Shown one piece after another: positions 17,701 through 25,736 of a DNA stretch of 64,000 nucleotides. Each line of letters starts with the position of its first letter. Positions within the stretch are counted from its first letter, which is position 1. The notes under the pieces are model-generated. The model had not been told where the DNA came from. It saw only the letters and a list, made by a program, of their open reading frames with translations, and made no database searches. Source of the stretch: Terriglobia bacterium (GTDB lineage Bacteria > Acidobacteriota > Terriglobia > UBA7540); NCBI GenBank assembly GCA_020072655.1, contig JAIQGH010000018.1, positions 1 to 64,000 on the forward strand, given 5' to 3'. The position numbers and the translations under genes were made by a program.

Positions 17701-18018
17701 GCGCGCCCAGTAGATGTCCGTGCCCTCGTCGAAGATGACGTAAACGTACGAGTAGCCGAAGTCGGAGAAGCCGCGGATGTCCTTAACGTGCGGAGCGCCC
17801 AGCATCGCCGTGATGATCGGATACGTCACCTGGTCTTCGACGATGTCCGGGCTGCGGTCCCAGCGCGAGTAGATGATGACCTGCGTGTCCGAGAGGTCGG
17901 GAATGGCGTCGAGCGGCACATTCTTGAGCGACCACCAGCCTCCCACGCAAGCCGCCGCCACAAACAGGAAGACGACGAATTTGTTCTTGGCGCTGAATTC
18001 GATGATGCGATGAATCAT
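14734..18018 (-). CDS. cusA: CusA-type heavy-metal efflux RND transporter
   Basis: Inner-membrane RND pump of 1094 residues, exporting monovalent copper/silver across the envelope by proton exchange. Twelve membrane spans are expected: one N-terminal (FVVFLFVAAACVGG), then clusters around 340-540 and 860-1060. TM4 reads AIAIGAMVDAAVVVVEQTHKKLE, which is CusA-like (monovalent metal) rather than the CzcA-type DFGIIVDGAVVMVEN. I start it at MIHRIIEF (18018), preceded by GAGGAAA; the ORF extends 71 codons further upstream without homology. The C-terminal residues GVGSSE derive from an AGTAG-type repeat array, so the end may have been remodelled. It follows cusB with a 64-base gap. Confidence 0.92.
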   Translation of the reverse strand: MIHRIIEFSAKNKFVVFLFVAAACVGGWWSLKNVPLDAIPDLSDTQVIIYSRWDRSPDIVEDQVTYPIITAMLGAPHVKDIRGFSDFGYSYVYVIFDEGTDIYWARSRTLEYLAKITARLPEGVQTELGPDATSIGWVFQYALVDTSGRHSLDELRSYQDWYLRYYLQSVAGVAEVAPIGGLVRQYQVNVDPNALSAYNVPLEKVVEAVRHGNNDVGGRLVEYSSREYMVRGRGYAKTEGDLEKIVVGVNAATGTPIRVHDIGQVTLGPDIRRGVADLDGHGDVVGGIVIMRYGENALKVIDRVKAKLDEIKPSLPPGVRIVTTYDRSELILRSIDTLKHTLIEEISIVSLVILLFLWHIPSALIPILTIPITVLISFMPMKATGVTSNIMSLGGIAIAIGAMVDAAVVVVEQTHKKLEHWEAEGRQRDYHEVVVEAVKEVGPASFFSLLVIAVSFMPIFTLEAQEGRLFKPLAFTKNFSMAIAALLAITLDPAMRLLFTHMKPYKFRPRFLSWIANALLVGKIHSEEKHPLSRILMRLYRPVAELALRFKWVVVLAAVATVAITVPVFERLGSEFMPPLDEGVILYMPTTLPGISVTEAERLLQIQDRVLRTFPEVERVFGKAGRAETSTDPAPFSMTETTVVLKPRDQWRRKPQWYSNRAPEWAQKILRRFWPDRISQEELINEMDAALQIPGATNAWTMPIRNRIDMLTTGVRTPVGVKIFGSDLGEIAQIGREIEQTLAHVPGTRSVYAERTTGGYFLDFDLKRDALARYGLSVDEVNDYIMSAVGGENITRTIEGRERYAVNVRYLRDYRTDLDRLNRVLVATSSGAQIPISELADLRLVEGPGMIRDENGLLSGYVYIDVAGRDLGSYVEEARRLVREKVEPHLPTGYSLAWSGQYEYLQRVRERLTYVLPLTIFIIFTLLYLNTRSAVKTIIVFLAVPFSAVGAVWLLHGLGYNMSIAVWVGLIALMGVDAETGVFMLLYLDLAYDEWKTKGLLTSWEGLKEAILHGAVNRVRPKVMTVACMFMGLLPIMWSTGTGADVMKRIAAPMIGGIFTSFIMELIVYPAIYAIWKWNFHLKPQLRAGVGSSE

Positions 18019-18082
18019 GATTTCATTTCCTCGTAGCGCTTTAGGGTGCCACCGTGCCTGGCTGAAGCCCAGCGCTACTCCC

Positions 18083-19447
18083 TCAGTGCTGATGCCCTGC
18101 AGGATTTGCCGGGTCAGGCTGTGATGGCGCGGTCTGCCCCTCGCGCCCCATTCCCGCCATGCCGGCCATCGCCTCGCGGAGATTGCTCTCTGAATCGATG
18201 AGGAAATTGGCGCGCGTGACGACCTTTTCACCCGCGCGCAATCCGCTGGCGATGGTCGCGTAGTTTTCCGTGCGCTCCCCGACCTTCACCTCGCGCGGTA
18301 GGAAATAGCCATCGCCTCGATCTATGAAGACGCGCTGACGGTCACCGGAATCGAGCACCGCATCGATGGGCACGGTGAGTTGGCGGCCGAGCGAACGGCG
18401 CAGTTCGACGTTCACAAACATGTCCGGCTTGAGCTCCAAGCTCGGATTGGGGAACTCCATCCGGACCGGCAGCGTGCGGGTCTCACCCATCAGGTGCGGC
18501 TGAATGAAGGTGATGTGGCCAATAAGCTTCCGGCCGGGGAGTGATTCCGCGGTGAGGATCGCCTCCTGCCCGAGTTCCACGAGCGGCAGCTCGGGCTCGT
18601 AAACGTCGGCATATACCCAGACGACACTGTGATCGGCGAGCTTGTAGAGTTCGGTGTCGGGCGTCACATACTGGTTGGGAAACGCCTTGCGCTCCAACAC
18701 ATGTCCGGTGGCGGGCGAGTAGAAGGTGATTTCGCGTTGCGGCTTGCCCGTCTTTTCGAGTTCGTTAACCTGCTCGTCGGTCAGATCCCAGAGTTCGAGG
18801 CGCCTTCGCGCCGCTTCCAGCAAATTCCTTCCCCCGACGGCGACCTCGGCGAAAGAGCTCGACCCGAATTCGCGCTCCGCTTTCAATGCCAGCAGGTACT
18901 CCTGCTCGGTCGCCAGGAGTTCCGGGCTGTAGAGCGTAAAGAGCGGGTCACCCTTCATTACGTGCTGGAAGGTGTAATCGACGAAGACCTTCTGGATCCA
19001 GCCGCTGACTTTGACGTGCACGTTGGCAATGCGCTCTTCGTCCAGTGCCACGCGGCCCACGGTGCGAATGGTTTTGTCTATCGTGCGGTAGCGCGCGGGC
19101 ACCGAAACCACGCCAATAAGCTGTTGCCGGGCGGCGCTGATCCTGACTGCGCCGGGCGTGGTGGGCGCGGCGGCGCCAGTCTCATCGGCGTAAATGGGCA
19201 CGAGCTTCATGCCGCAGTCCGGAGCAATACCCGGCTTGTCCGAGCGATACCAGGGATGCATGGGGTCCTGGTAATAGAGGATTTTGCGTTTCCCTTCGGT
19301 CGCCGCGGGCGTCGGAGCCGCAGCCGCCGCAGGCTTCGTCCAGGCGAGTAATTTCTCCCGCGCTTTCGCCGAAAATCCGGCGAGCGCGAGCAATGTCGCG
19401 GCGATGGCGGCCAGAGCGATCAGGATCTTGTTTGGCGTGGTCTTCAT
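18083..19447 (-). CDS. cusB: CusB-type periplasmic adaptor with heavy-metal-binding domain
   Basis: Membrane fusion protein of 454 residues joining the RND pump to the outer-membrane channel. An N-terminal membrane anchor (about 8-25) is followed by an Ala/Pro linker and a heavy-metal-binding YHS-like motif, ILYYQDPMHPWY to PDCGMKLVPIY (about 55-85), which in CusB homologues delivers Cu(I)/Ag(I). Barrel, lipoyl and hairpin regions follow (WIQKVFVDYTFQHVMKGDPLFTLYSPEL; GHVLERKAFPNQYVTPDTELYKLAD). The C-terminus is Met/His-rich, with MAGMAGMG and a final GHQH, also suited to copper. It lies between cusC and cusA in the same operon. Confidence 0.92.
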   Translation of the reverse strand: MKTTPNKILIALAAIAATLLALAGFSAKAREKLLAWTKPAAAAAPTPAATEGKRKILYYQDPMHPWYRSDKPGIAPDCGMKLVPIYADETGAAAPTTPGAVRISAARQQLIGVVSVPARYRTIDKTIRTVGRVALDEERIANVHVKVSGWIQKVFVDYTFQHVMKGDPLFTLYSPELLATEQEYLLALKAEREFGSSSFAEVAVGGRNLLEAARRRLELWDLTDEQVNELEKTGKPQREITFYSPATGHVLERKAFPNQYVTPDTELYKLADHSVVWVYADVYEPELPLVELGQEAILTAESLPGRKLIGHITFIQPHLMGETRTLPVRMEFPNPSLELKPDMFVNVELRRSLGRQLTVPIDAVLDSGDRQRVFIDRGDGYFLPREVKVGERTENYATIASGLRAGEKVVTRANFLIDSESNLREAMAGMAGMGREGQTAPSQPDPANPAGHQH

Positions 19448-19497
19448 GGAGCACCTCTTTCCTGCTGTAGCGGCGGTCTATTTCCGCCGGCTGTAGC

Positions 19498-19515
19498 GCC
19501 GGGCTTCAGCCCGGC
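19498..19515. repeat. Intergenic palindrome GCCGGGC-TTCA-GCCCGGC
   Basis: Perfect 7-bp stem with a TTCA loop in the 100-base gap between cusC and cusB. It may act as a processing or attenuation hairpin within the operon. Confidence 0.65.
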
Positions 19516-19528
19516 AGGTAGTAGCAGA

Positions 19529-19546
19529 GGCGGTTCGCGAACCGCC
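19529..19546. repeat. GC-rich palindrome GGCGGTTCGCGAACCGCC
   Basis: Perfect 18-base palindrome. On the minus strand the adjoining TAGGGG supplies the stop codon of cusC. Near-identical copies lie at 57494-57515 and 58196-58217. Confidence 0.8.
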
Positions 19547-19547
19547 C

Positions 19548-20831
19548 CTACCGAATCAATTCCAGCCCGGTCAGTTCCTCGAGTCGCGCCAGCGCTCTTT
19601 CGTGCTCGGCGAGTTGCTGGTGATAGCCGAGCTCATAGTCGAGAATGGTCGAGAAGTTGCCGAGCACCGTTTGAAAGTCGGTGGCGCCGGTCTCGTAACT
19701 CGCCAGCGACGATTCCAGAGTCAGCCGGGATTGTGGCACGATGGCCTGCGAATAGAGCTCGAGGAGCCGACTAGCCGCTTGGGCCGCGAGATACTCTTGC
19801 TCGACGCGGTAACGCAGCACGGTGAGCTCGTTCTCCTCCGTGCGGCGCGCGGAGGAGAGATTCTCCGCCGCCTCGCGGATGGCTTGGTCCTGCTTGCTAC
19901 GTCGGAAAATCGGCAGGCTGGTCGAGAACGTAAGGCCGTACATGTCCGGCAGCCCAGCGCGCTGCATGTACGTGTAGCCGATGCTGAAGTCCGGCTTGAC
20001 ATCCTTGCGCGCTAGGTCCACAGCCAGGCGGTTGCTCTCGATCACCGCCTGCTGGCGTTGGAGGGCGGGGAAGCCCGATTCCGCCGCGACCTGCAATTGG
20101 TCGAGCGTCTCGGCGAGCGGGCTTTCCTGGATCTCGCCGGTCGAGCCAAGCGGCGTATCGACTGGCAGATATCGCAGGCTGTTGAGCTGCGCTTCGAACG
20201 TGCGGCGCGTCTGCTCGAGAAGGGTCTCACGCTCCGTGAGCCGTGAGAGTTCCACCTGGGCCCGCAGAATGTCCTGCTGCGCGGCCTTGCCGACTGAGTA
20301 GCGGATCTCCGCCACCTTGGCGAGCTTTTCGAGAACCTCGCGATCTTTCTTGACTGTGGCGAGCGCATGGTCGGTGTAATAAAGCTGGAAGTAGGCTTCC
20401 TTCACCTCTGCGGCGACGCGTCGCTCGGCCTCCGCCACCGTGGTGGCCTCGGCCTCGGCCTCACGCGTCGCGATCTGACCGCGCAGGCGTGTCTTTCCAG
20501 GAAAGGGAATCTCCTGCTCCGCCATGATCTGGCGCGTGCTTGATGGATCTCCCCGCATCACCGTGAAGGGGGGCACGACGTTGCCGCCGTAGCCCACTGA
20601 AATCGTTGGGTCGGACCAGGCCTTCGCTTGCGGAATGCGGGCGCGCTTTGAGTCCACGCTGCGTCGCGCCGCCTGGATCTCCGGATTCCGTTCCAGGGCT
20701 TCGCGGACAAGCTCGCTAAGTCGGGGAGCCGCAGGCGCCGGGGTCGCGGGGGTCTGGGCGCGCAGAGGGTGAATCTCGAGCGGCAGGCAAACGGCGAGTA
20801 TCATTAGCCACAAGGTTTCCGTACGAAACAT
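19548..20831 (-). CDS. cusC: TolC/CusC-type outer-membrane efflux protein
   Basis: Outer-membrane factor of 427 residues with a signal peptide (LMILAVCLPLEIHPLRA region, first 28 residues). Two OEP repeats carry the long helices of the periplasmic tunnel (LSELVREALERNPEIQAARR, and later RQQAVIESNRLAVDLARKD), typical of TolC-family channels. I use the ATG at 20831, preceded by GGAGGAACCG, and reject a 35-codon upstream extension. It precedes cusB by 100 bases. Its TAG stop is the edge of a palindromic repeat. Confidence 0.92.
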   Translation of the reverse strand: MFRTETLWLMILAVCLPLEIHPLRAQTPATPAPAAPRLSELVREALERNPEIQAARRSVDSKRARIPQAKAWSDPTISVGYGGNVVPPFTVMRGDPSSTRQIMAEQEIPFPGKTRLRGQIATREAEAEATTVAEAERRVAAEVKEAYFQLYYTDHALATVKKDREVLEKLAKVAEIRYSVGKAAQQDILRAQVELSRLTERETLLEQTRRTFEAQLNSLRYLPVDTPLGSTGEIQESPLAETLDQLQVAAESGFPALQRQQAVIESNRLAVDLARKDVKPDFSIGYTYMQRAGLPDMYGLTFSTSLPIFRRSKQDQAIREAAENLSSARRTEENELTVLRYRVEQEYLAAQAASRLLELYSQAIVPQSRLTLESSLASYETGATDFQTVLGNFSTILDYELGYHQQLAEHERALARLEELTGLELIR

Positions 20832-20958
20832 TCGGTTCCTCCATCCTCCGCCGGGAAGGCCGCGTCGCAGCCAGTAAATCGTGCGGCGGGAGTCTCGCCG
20901 GTAAGCTTTCCCGTAAGGAAGAAAGCCGGCAGACACCTAAAGATTTAAGGATAGGGAA

Positions 20959-21321
20959 CTATATCAGCAACAGGCAGGTCTGACGCAATGGACTCAATGG
21001 AGGAGAGTTTCCCCCCGAGAGGGCTGCCGGGCTAACCGCAGCCATAACAAGTAAGTCTACGGGGTGCAGCGGCACTCCGTTCACACTTGTAACCGGGAGG
21101 GTTTCGACTTGTTGGACCGTGGTAGATTCGGCCGATGTGCCTTGATATGGTAGGGTCGAAATCTGACAGCACCAGGGGAGCGCTTGAGACTTCTTGGCAG
21201 GAGCCTCGCAGGGGCGGGGGCAGCAATCATGTGTCGTCGGTGCAAGGGGGGAGCACAGGAGCTTCAGACCCATTGCCTGTAGAACCACCGCTGCGAGGAG
21301 GATGTACGTCAGTTTCCGCAT
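20959..21321 (-). CDS. Small secreted Cys-rich protein, first gene of the copper efflux operon
   Basis: A 120-residue protein with an N-terminal hydrophobic segment (LTYILLAAVVLQAMGLKLLC) ending in a Cys. A short Cys cluster follows (HDCCPRPCEAP, then PWCCQ) and the tail ends with PLRQTCLLLI. I know no family name. The Cys spacing and position immediately before cusC suggest periplasmic copper/silver binding or sensing. The promoter at 21343-21348 lies 22 bases upstream of its start, so it heads the operon. Confidence 0.6.
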   Translation of the reverse strand: MRKLTYILLAAVVLQAMGLKLLCSPLAPTTHDCCPRPCEAPAKKSQALPWCCQISTLPYQGTSAESTTVQQVETLPVTSVNGVPLHPVDLLVMAAVSPAALSGGNSPPLSPLRQTCLLLI

Positions 21322-21342
21322 TGCTCTCTTCGATACACCGAC

Positions 21343-21348
21343 ATTATA
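21343..21348 (-). promoter_or_regulatory. -10 box of the copper efflux operon
   Basis: TATAAT on the minus strand within GCGGCTATAATG, 22 bases before the start codon at 21321. The same 12-base word precedes htpX. A weak TTATCG lies 17 bases upstream. Confidence 0.55.
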
Positions 21349-21499
21349 GCCGCTTTAGTCTATCACGATAAACGCTCAGTCAGGCTATCATGTTCGGATG
21401 CGCACGGGCCTCGGCGGGTTTGCCCTCGAACTCAAGAATTCTCCCGCCACCTCTAGCCCGCTGGCGTCAATCCGGTTCTAGATCGCCATTGATCCAAGC

Positions 21500-21521
21500 A
21501 CACTTGACAGATGTCAAGTGT
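21500..21521. promoter_or_regulatory. Perfect dyad between the copper efflux operon and the cytochrome gene
   Basis: Arms ACACTTGACA (21500-21509) and TGTCAAGTGT (21512-21521) are separated by GA. The core ACA-NN-TGT fits operators of the CopY/BlaI/MecI repressor family. It lies 179 bases from the efflux operon start and 173 bases from the cytochrome start, so it could serve either or both divergent units. No regulator gene is next to it. Confidence 0.6.
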
Positions 21522-21693
21522 TGCGGAAATTGGCGCAGGGTGTTGGAAATAACTGCGCAAGCCTACTGAGTCGGACAAATTATCCACACGGTCCGCAGCA
21601 CGCTACGTGGAAGGTGTTAACTATCTAAACGTACCGCGTGGACAATGGAGACATTATTGCTGAGTTGGCTGCAAGTGGGAGGTGTCCAGGTAT

Positions 21694-22443
21694 ATGCTCA
21701 CGTGTGACGACATCCAGTCGCCTCGATCTCCCGCCGAAACAGTTCTAACCGCACTTCTTTTGTTTGCCATCGTCCTTTTGGGCCCAGCACCATTTGGGAT
21801 GGCAGAGGAGACAACCGAGCATCCTTCTGTCGCACCCAGGGATATTAAGTCTGAGACCTGCCTAACCTGCCACCCCGACAAGGAGGAGGGTAAGTTTGTT
21901 CACTCTGCGGTCACCTCAGGGTGTGACAGTTGTCATCGAGCGACTTCGGAAAACGGCAGAACTACGGTCACGCTCATTGCCGCCCCCAGCGAACTCTGTG
22001 CCGTGTGCCACAAGATTAAGCCAGCGCCCACCATGCATGGCCCTTACAGGGCGGGACGATGCATGATCTGTCACGACCCTCACACCAGTAACTTTCCACG
22101 TCAGGTCCGTGCCGAGACCAACATGCTTTGTCTGAGCTGCCACGGCGTCAACCAGCCCGACGTGAAGATCGACACGGAAGTTCAGCAGGTTTCGTTGCCA
22201 GGCGGTCAGACGGTGAGTCTTGCGGACTACCGCCAAGCCGCGAAGATTGGCCTCGACCGTAGCGGGACTCGTGGTCACCCCATCATGGGCCATCCGGTAA
22301 GCGGTCCCGACCCGCGTCACAGGAATGCGCCGCTCAGTTGCCTGAGCTGCCACACGCCGCACAGTTCATCGGTTGCGAAGTTATTGCTGGCAGATGCCAA
22401 AAGTAACGCCGGATTCTGCGGAAAATGCCATCCTGGAAGTTGA
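21694..22443 (+). CDS. Heptaheme c-type cytochrome
   Basis: A 249-residue exported protein with a signal peptide (TVLTALLLFAIVLLGPAPFGMA). It has seven CXXCH heme c sites: CLTCH, CDSCH, CAVCH, CMICH, CLSCH, CLSCH and CGKCH, each usually within the doubled-CXXCH pattern (cytochrome_C554/doubled motif type). Extra His residues such as MHGPY, HDPH and HTPH can serve as second axial ligands. It should sit in the periplasm and carry electrons. I choose the ATG at 21694 with GGGAGG 11 bases upstream; a GTG at 21682 is in frame. It is transcribed away from the copper operon. There is no obvious catalytic partner nearby. Confidence 0.88.
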   Translation: MLTCDDIQSPRSPAETVLTALLLFAIVLLGPAPFGMAEETTEHPSVAPRDIKSETCLTCHPDKEEGKFVHSAVTSGCDSCHRATSENGRTTVTLIAAPSELCAVCHKIKPAPTMHGPYRAGRCMICHDPHTSNFPRQVRAETNMLCLSCHGVNQPDVKIDTEVQQVSLPGGQTVSLADYRQAAKIGLDRSGTRGHPIMGHPVSGPDPRHRNAPLSCLSCHTPHSSSVAKLLLADAKSNAGFCGKCHPGS

Positions 22444-22575
22444 CGCTGAAAATGGACTCGACTATCATCACGAGCTCTCTCTAGTCTCCCGAGGAAGAGC
22501 GAGGTCGGGCCTCAAGATCGTGCTCAGGATCCAGCGGCTTAGGCGCGCGGAACCTGATTCAGGAAGAGTTTCTCC

Positions 22576-22920
22576 ATGCCCCGACAGCCCAACGAGCGAA
22601 GGCGCTTCGGCCGGCTCCCCGTGCGGATGCCGGTGGTTCTGCGCGGCTGCGACGCCGCGGGACGCGAATTCTTTGACCGTGCGGAGATCGTCTCCATCGA
22701 CGAGCGCGGGGCGCGAGCGCAGACGCGCTTCCAGTTGCAGACGGGAGCGGAGGTCACTGTGGAACTGCCCGCGAAGGACCGTCCGCGCCGTATGCGGGTG
22801 GTTTGGAGCGCGGAAGCGGCGAGCTTCTATGAAGGGATGGTCGGCTTGGAGTTTGTCGACGCGGACGATTCCTGGGATCTGGAGAGCCTGCGCCTCCGCT
22901 GGGGAATACGAAACTATTAG
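22576..22920 (+). CDS. PilZ-domain protein
   Basis: A 114-residue single PilZ domain. The N-terminal RRRFGRLP supplies the RxxxR c-di-GMP contact and DRAEIVSIDERGARAQT matches the (D/N)xSxxG strand, although the Gly is preceded by ER. A hydrophobic GMVGLEFVD strand follows. It probably binds c-di-GMP and regulates motility or polysaccharide export. The start ATG has no strong Shine-Dalgarno sequence. Its stop overlaps by 4 bases the stop of the convergent heme gene. Confidence 0.85.
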   Translation: MPRQPNERRRFGRLPVRMPVVLRGCDAAGREFFDRAEIVSIDERGARAQTRFQLQTGAEVTVELPAKDRPRRMRVVWSAEAASFYEGMVGLEFVDADDSWDLESLRLRWGIRNY

Positions 22921-24440
22921 AGAAGCCCGGTATGCGCCGATGAATCGGGGCGTTGCTTCCGCACAGCTTCAAGCGCGCGTTCCGCGGCGGCGCGGCCCGT
23001 CCGTACGCAATCCGAAATTCCGATCCCCGAATAGGCGTTCCCCGCCAAGCACAGCCCTGGGAGTTCCTGTAACTCCGTCTCAATCGCTTGCAGCCGTTCG
23101 GCATGGCCGACCGTATACTGCGCCATCGAAGAAGGCCAACGATGGATGCGATGGAAGAGCGGCTCCAGCTCAAAGCTGAGGATCGCTTGGAGTTCCTCGC
23201 GCACCAGGGTGGTGGCTTCCTGATCGCTCAACTTCAAGACTTCGGGGTCCGCCGCGCCCCCCAGGAAACAGCGCAGGAGCGCTTTCCCCTCCGGGACGCG
23301 GTGGTCGAATTTCCCATGCACAAATGTGCAGGCCAACAGCCGACGTTTTTCCTTGCGCGGGACCAGGAAGCCGAAACCCCGAGGGAGCATCTCGCGCGCG
23401 CCTTCGCCGTACGCCAGCGCAACCGTCATCGCGGAGCTGTAAGGAATCTCCCCCAGCCTCTTCGCCAGCCGAGGATGGACAGGCAAGAGAAGCCTCGCGC
23501 ACTCGTGGGCCGGCATCGCGAGCACGACGGCTTCGGCCTGCTGAGTCGATCCATCTTCCCAGTGAATCTGGTAAGCGCCGCCGGCGGTCGCGGGGAAGTC
23601 GAGTGACGAGACCCGCACCCCCAGGCGGACCGCTGCGCCATCAAGTCTCTCCGCGAGCATCAACACGATTTGATCGAGGCCGTTCTTGAGGGTCATAAAG
23701 AGGGGCAGGCGTTGATGTCGTGTGGCCTCGCCGAACTGGCGAGCTTCTTCCGCCGCTTTCATTCGCTCCCGCTGGGCCCGGAGTGTGGCGCGGGTCAGGC
23801 TGCCGTAGCGCCGTTCCATTTCCCAGAAACGCGGCAGCACCGACCGGATGCTCAGTTGGCGACAGTCGCCGCCATAGACTCCCGCCAGAAGCGGCTCGAC
23901 GATATTCTCGACCATCGCCTCTCCAAAATGTCGCTGGACGAAGGAAGCGACGGACTCATCCTCGGGTGTCGCGGCCTCCGCCCGAGGTGGAGAAGCGAAG
24001 CATTCAGCAGCCGCGGCAAGCTTGCTTCGGAAGGGCAGAAGCGGCGTCGAGACCATCGGCCAAAGCCGCGTGGGAACGAGCAACAGCAAGCCGTCTGGCA
24101 AACGAGCCAGGCGCCCATGGTGAAGAATGTAGGTCCGCCGCCCGCGGTCGTTTGAACCGAGGAGTTGGTCACCCAAGCCCAGCTCGCGGCACAGGGCGGC
24201 GGCCTCCGGCTTTTCCGCCAGGAAGCTATCCGGGCCGCCCTCAATCACAAACCCTTCCACTCGCTCGGTAGTGATCACGCCCCCTAGACGGTCGCGGCCT
24301 TCGAGCAACGTGACTTCAATGGGCGCGCCCTGGCGCCGGGCACGCGCCAGCGTGTACCCGGCGGAAAGGCCCGCAATGCCGCCCCCCACGACGGCGATCC
24401 GAGGCCTGCCTGGTTGCACATCACTCAAGGTGGCACCCAA
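22917..24440 (-). CDS. hemG: Protoporphyrinogen/coproporphyrinogen oxidase (HemG/HemY, CgoX)
   Basis: An FAD-dependent oxidase of 507 residues. The dinucleotide motif is VVGGGIAGLSAGYTLARA (about 18-35), followed by an acidic strand end TLLEGRDRLGGVITTE. The region IEGGPDSFLAEKPEA and the C-terminal NAYSGIGISDCVRTGRAAAE are family signatures. It oxidises protoporphyrinogen IX, or coproporphyrinogen III in the coproporphyrin-dependent pathway; the sequence read by eye does not settle which. It is the third gene of hemE-hemH-hemG, 270 bases after hemH. Confidence 0.88.
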   Translation of the reverse strand: MGATLSDVQPGRPRIAVVGGGIAGLSAGYTLARARRQGAPIEVTLLEGRDRLGGVITTERVEGFVIEGGPDSFLAEKPEAAALCRELGLGDQLLGSNDRGRRTYILHHGRLARLPDGLLLLVPTRLWPMVSTPLLPFRSKLAAAAECFASPPRAEAATPEDESVASFVQRHFGEAMVENIVEPLLAGVYGGDCRQLSIRSVLPRFWEMERRYGSLTRATLRAQRERMKAAEEARQFGEATRHQRLPLFMTLKNGLDQIVLMLAERLDGAAVRLGVRVSSLDFPATAGGAYQIHWEDGSTQQAEAVVLAMPAHECARLLLPVHPRLAKRLGEIPYSSAMTVALAYGEGAREMLPRGFGFLVPRKEKRRLLACTFVHGKFDHRVPEGKALLRCFLGGAADPEVLKLSDQEATTLVREELQAILSFELEPLFHRIHRWPSSMAQYTVGHAERLQAIETELQELPGLCLAGNAYSGIGISDCVRTGRAAAERALEAVRKQRPDSSAHTGLL

Positions 24441-24710
24441 ATGTTCAACTGTAGGCAGTCGGTTGAAGGCAGAAAGCAGAAAGCAGTGGGCAGCAAACAG
24501 TAACCAGAAAGCAACGTGTAACGACGTTCCACCTCAGACCCATGAGCTGTGGTCCCCTTCGCCCCTCCCCACCTGAGGCGGCTCCACCCTGTCCCCGCGG
24601 GGCAAACGGCCGTCGGAGAGGCTTTCTACTGCGCGAAGACAGTGCAGCCTCTCCTCTAAGAGGGCGAGGGCATCACCCAAGCCTGACTCAAACGCCACGG
24701 GTTCACCCGT
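24441..24710. other. Gap between hemH and hemG with CAGAAAG-type words
   Basis: Contains a run of degenerate words of the type CAGAAAGCAG at about 24467-24520 and a GC-rich stretch with no ORF. The last residues of HemH also fall in related words (CAGAAGGCAGAAGG type). Confidence 0.5.
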
Positions 24711-25727
24711 TCAAGGAGTCCGGTGATTGCCTTCTAGCCGGCTGTCTTGTGCGTTCCTGCGACTCGCTTCCGCCTTCTGCCTTCGAGGTTCTGCCCGCTG
24801 TCCCAGGCGTTCCGAGACGATGGCGGCGAGCGCCCGGATGAATGCCGGACTGTCGTTCAGCGATTCCGAGCGATGCACGATCACGCCCTTCGATCGTCCG
24901 TAATCGCGGAACAGCACGTCGATATCGTACAAAATCTCCACGTGGTCGCAGACAAAGCCTACGGGGGCGAGCAGCACGTGACGTTGGCCGGCGCGCGCCA
25001 ACTCGTCGATTTGTGATTCCACCGTCGGCCCGATCCACGGCTCCGCGGTCATGCCCTGGCTCTGAAAGGCCAAGCGATACTGGGCAAGGCCCAGGGCTGC
25101 GGCAACCAGCCGCGCGGTCTCGCGCACCTGCTGCTCGTAAGGGTCGCCCGCGGCAATGGTTTCCTCCGGGACGCTGTGCGCCGTAAAGATCATGGGGGCA
25201 GGTCTGCCTGCCTCCGCCTCAACCCGCGCTATCGCTGCAGCAACGTTCTCGCGAAACGCCTCGATGAGCAACGGGTGGTCGTGCCAGCTATCAATGAAAT
25301 CCACTTCGAGCCCCGGTGCGTGCAGCTTCACGGCGTCGAAGAGCGATCGCCCATAGAGACCGATGCTCGTGCGCGAGTTGTGCGGAGCGAGGCACAATGC
25401 GACAACGCGTTGGACTCCATCCTCGCGCAGTTGGCGGATCGAGTCCGCGATGAACGGCTGCCAATTCCTCATGCCGACATAGACCGGACGCTCGAGCAGC
25501 CGCGCGAGCGCCGCGGCCTGGAGGCGCGTCAGGCGCAGAAGCGGAGAGCCGCCGATCAAGCAGTACCGCCGGGTAATTTCTTGGACGGCCGCCTCGGGCA
25601 GCTTTCGCCCGCCGCGCACCTTGAGGAGAAATTCCGGGATGTCCTCCGGGCGGTCCGGGGCGCCGTGCGCGAGGAGCAAAACAGCCCAGCAAAGGCTTTC
25701 CGATTGGTTGTGCGTATCTAGGGTCAT
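24711..25727 (-). CDS. hemH: Ferrochelatase (HemH/CpfC)
   Basis: Cytosolic chelatase of 338 residues inserting Fe(II) into a porphyrin. LLLAHGAPDRPEDIPEFL starts the fold, GGSPLL lies near 58, TAHSVPEE holds the catalytic His, and GFVCDHVEILYDID holds the conserved Glu. The final 25 residues (RRQKAEASRR and beyond) are low in family resemblance and lie in intergenic repeat words. The start ATG at 25727 is 9 bases after the hemE stop. Whether it acts on protoporphyrin IX or coproporphyrin III is open. Confidence 0.92.
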   Translation of the reverse strand: MTLDTHNQSESLCWAVLLLAHGAPDRPEDIPEFLLKVRGGRKLPEAAVQEITRRYCLIGGSPLLRLTRLQAAALARLLERPVYVGMRNWQPFIADSIRQLREDGVQRVVALCLAPHNSRTSIGLYGRSLFDAVKLHAPGLEVDFIDSWHDHPLLIEAFRENVAAAIARVEAEAGRPAPMIFTAHSVPEETIAAGDPYEQQVRETARLVAAALGLAQYRLAFQSQGMTAEPWIGPTVESQIDELARAGQRHVLLAPVGFVCDHVEILYDIDVLFRDYGRSKGVIVHRSESLNDSPAFIRALAAIVSERLGQRAEPRRQKAEASRRNAQDSRLEGNHRTP

Positions 25728-25736
25728 GTTGTTGGG

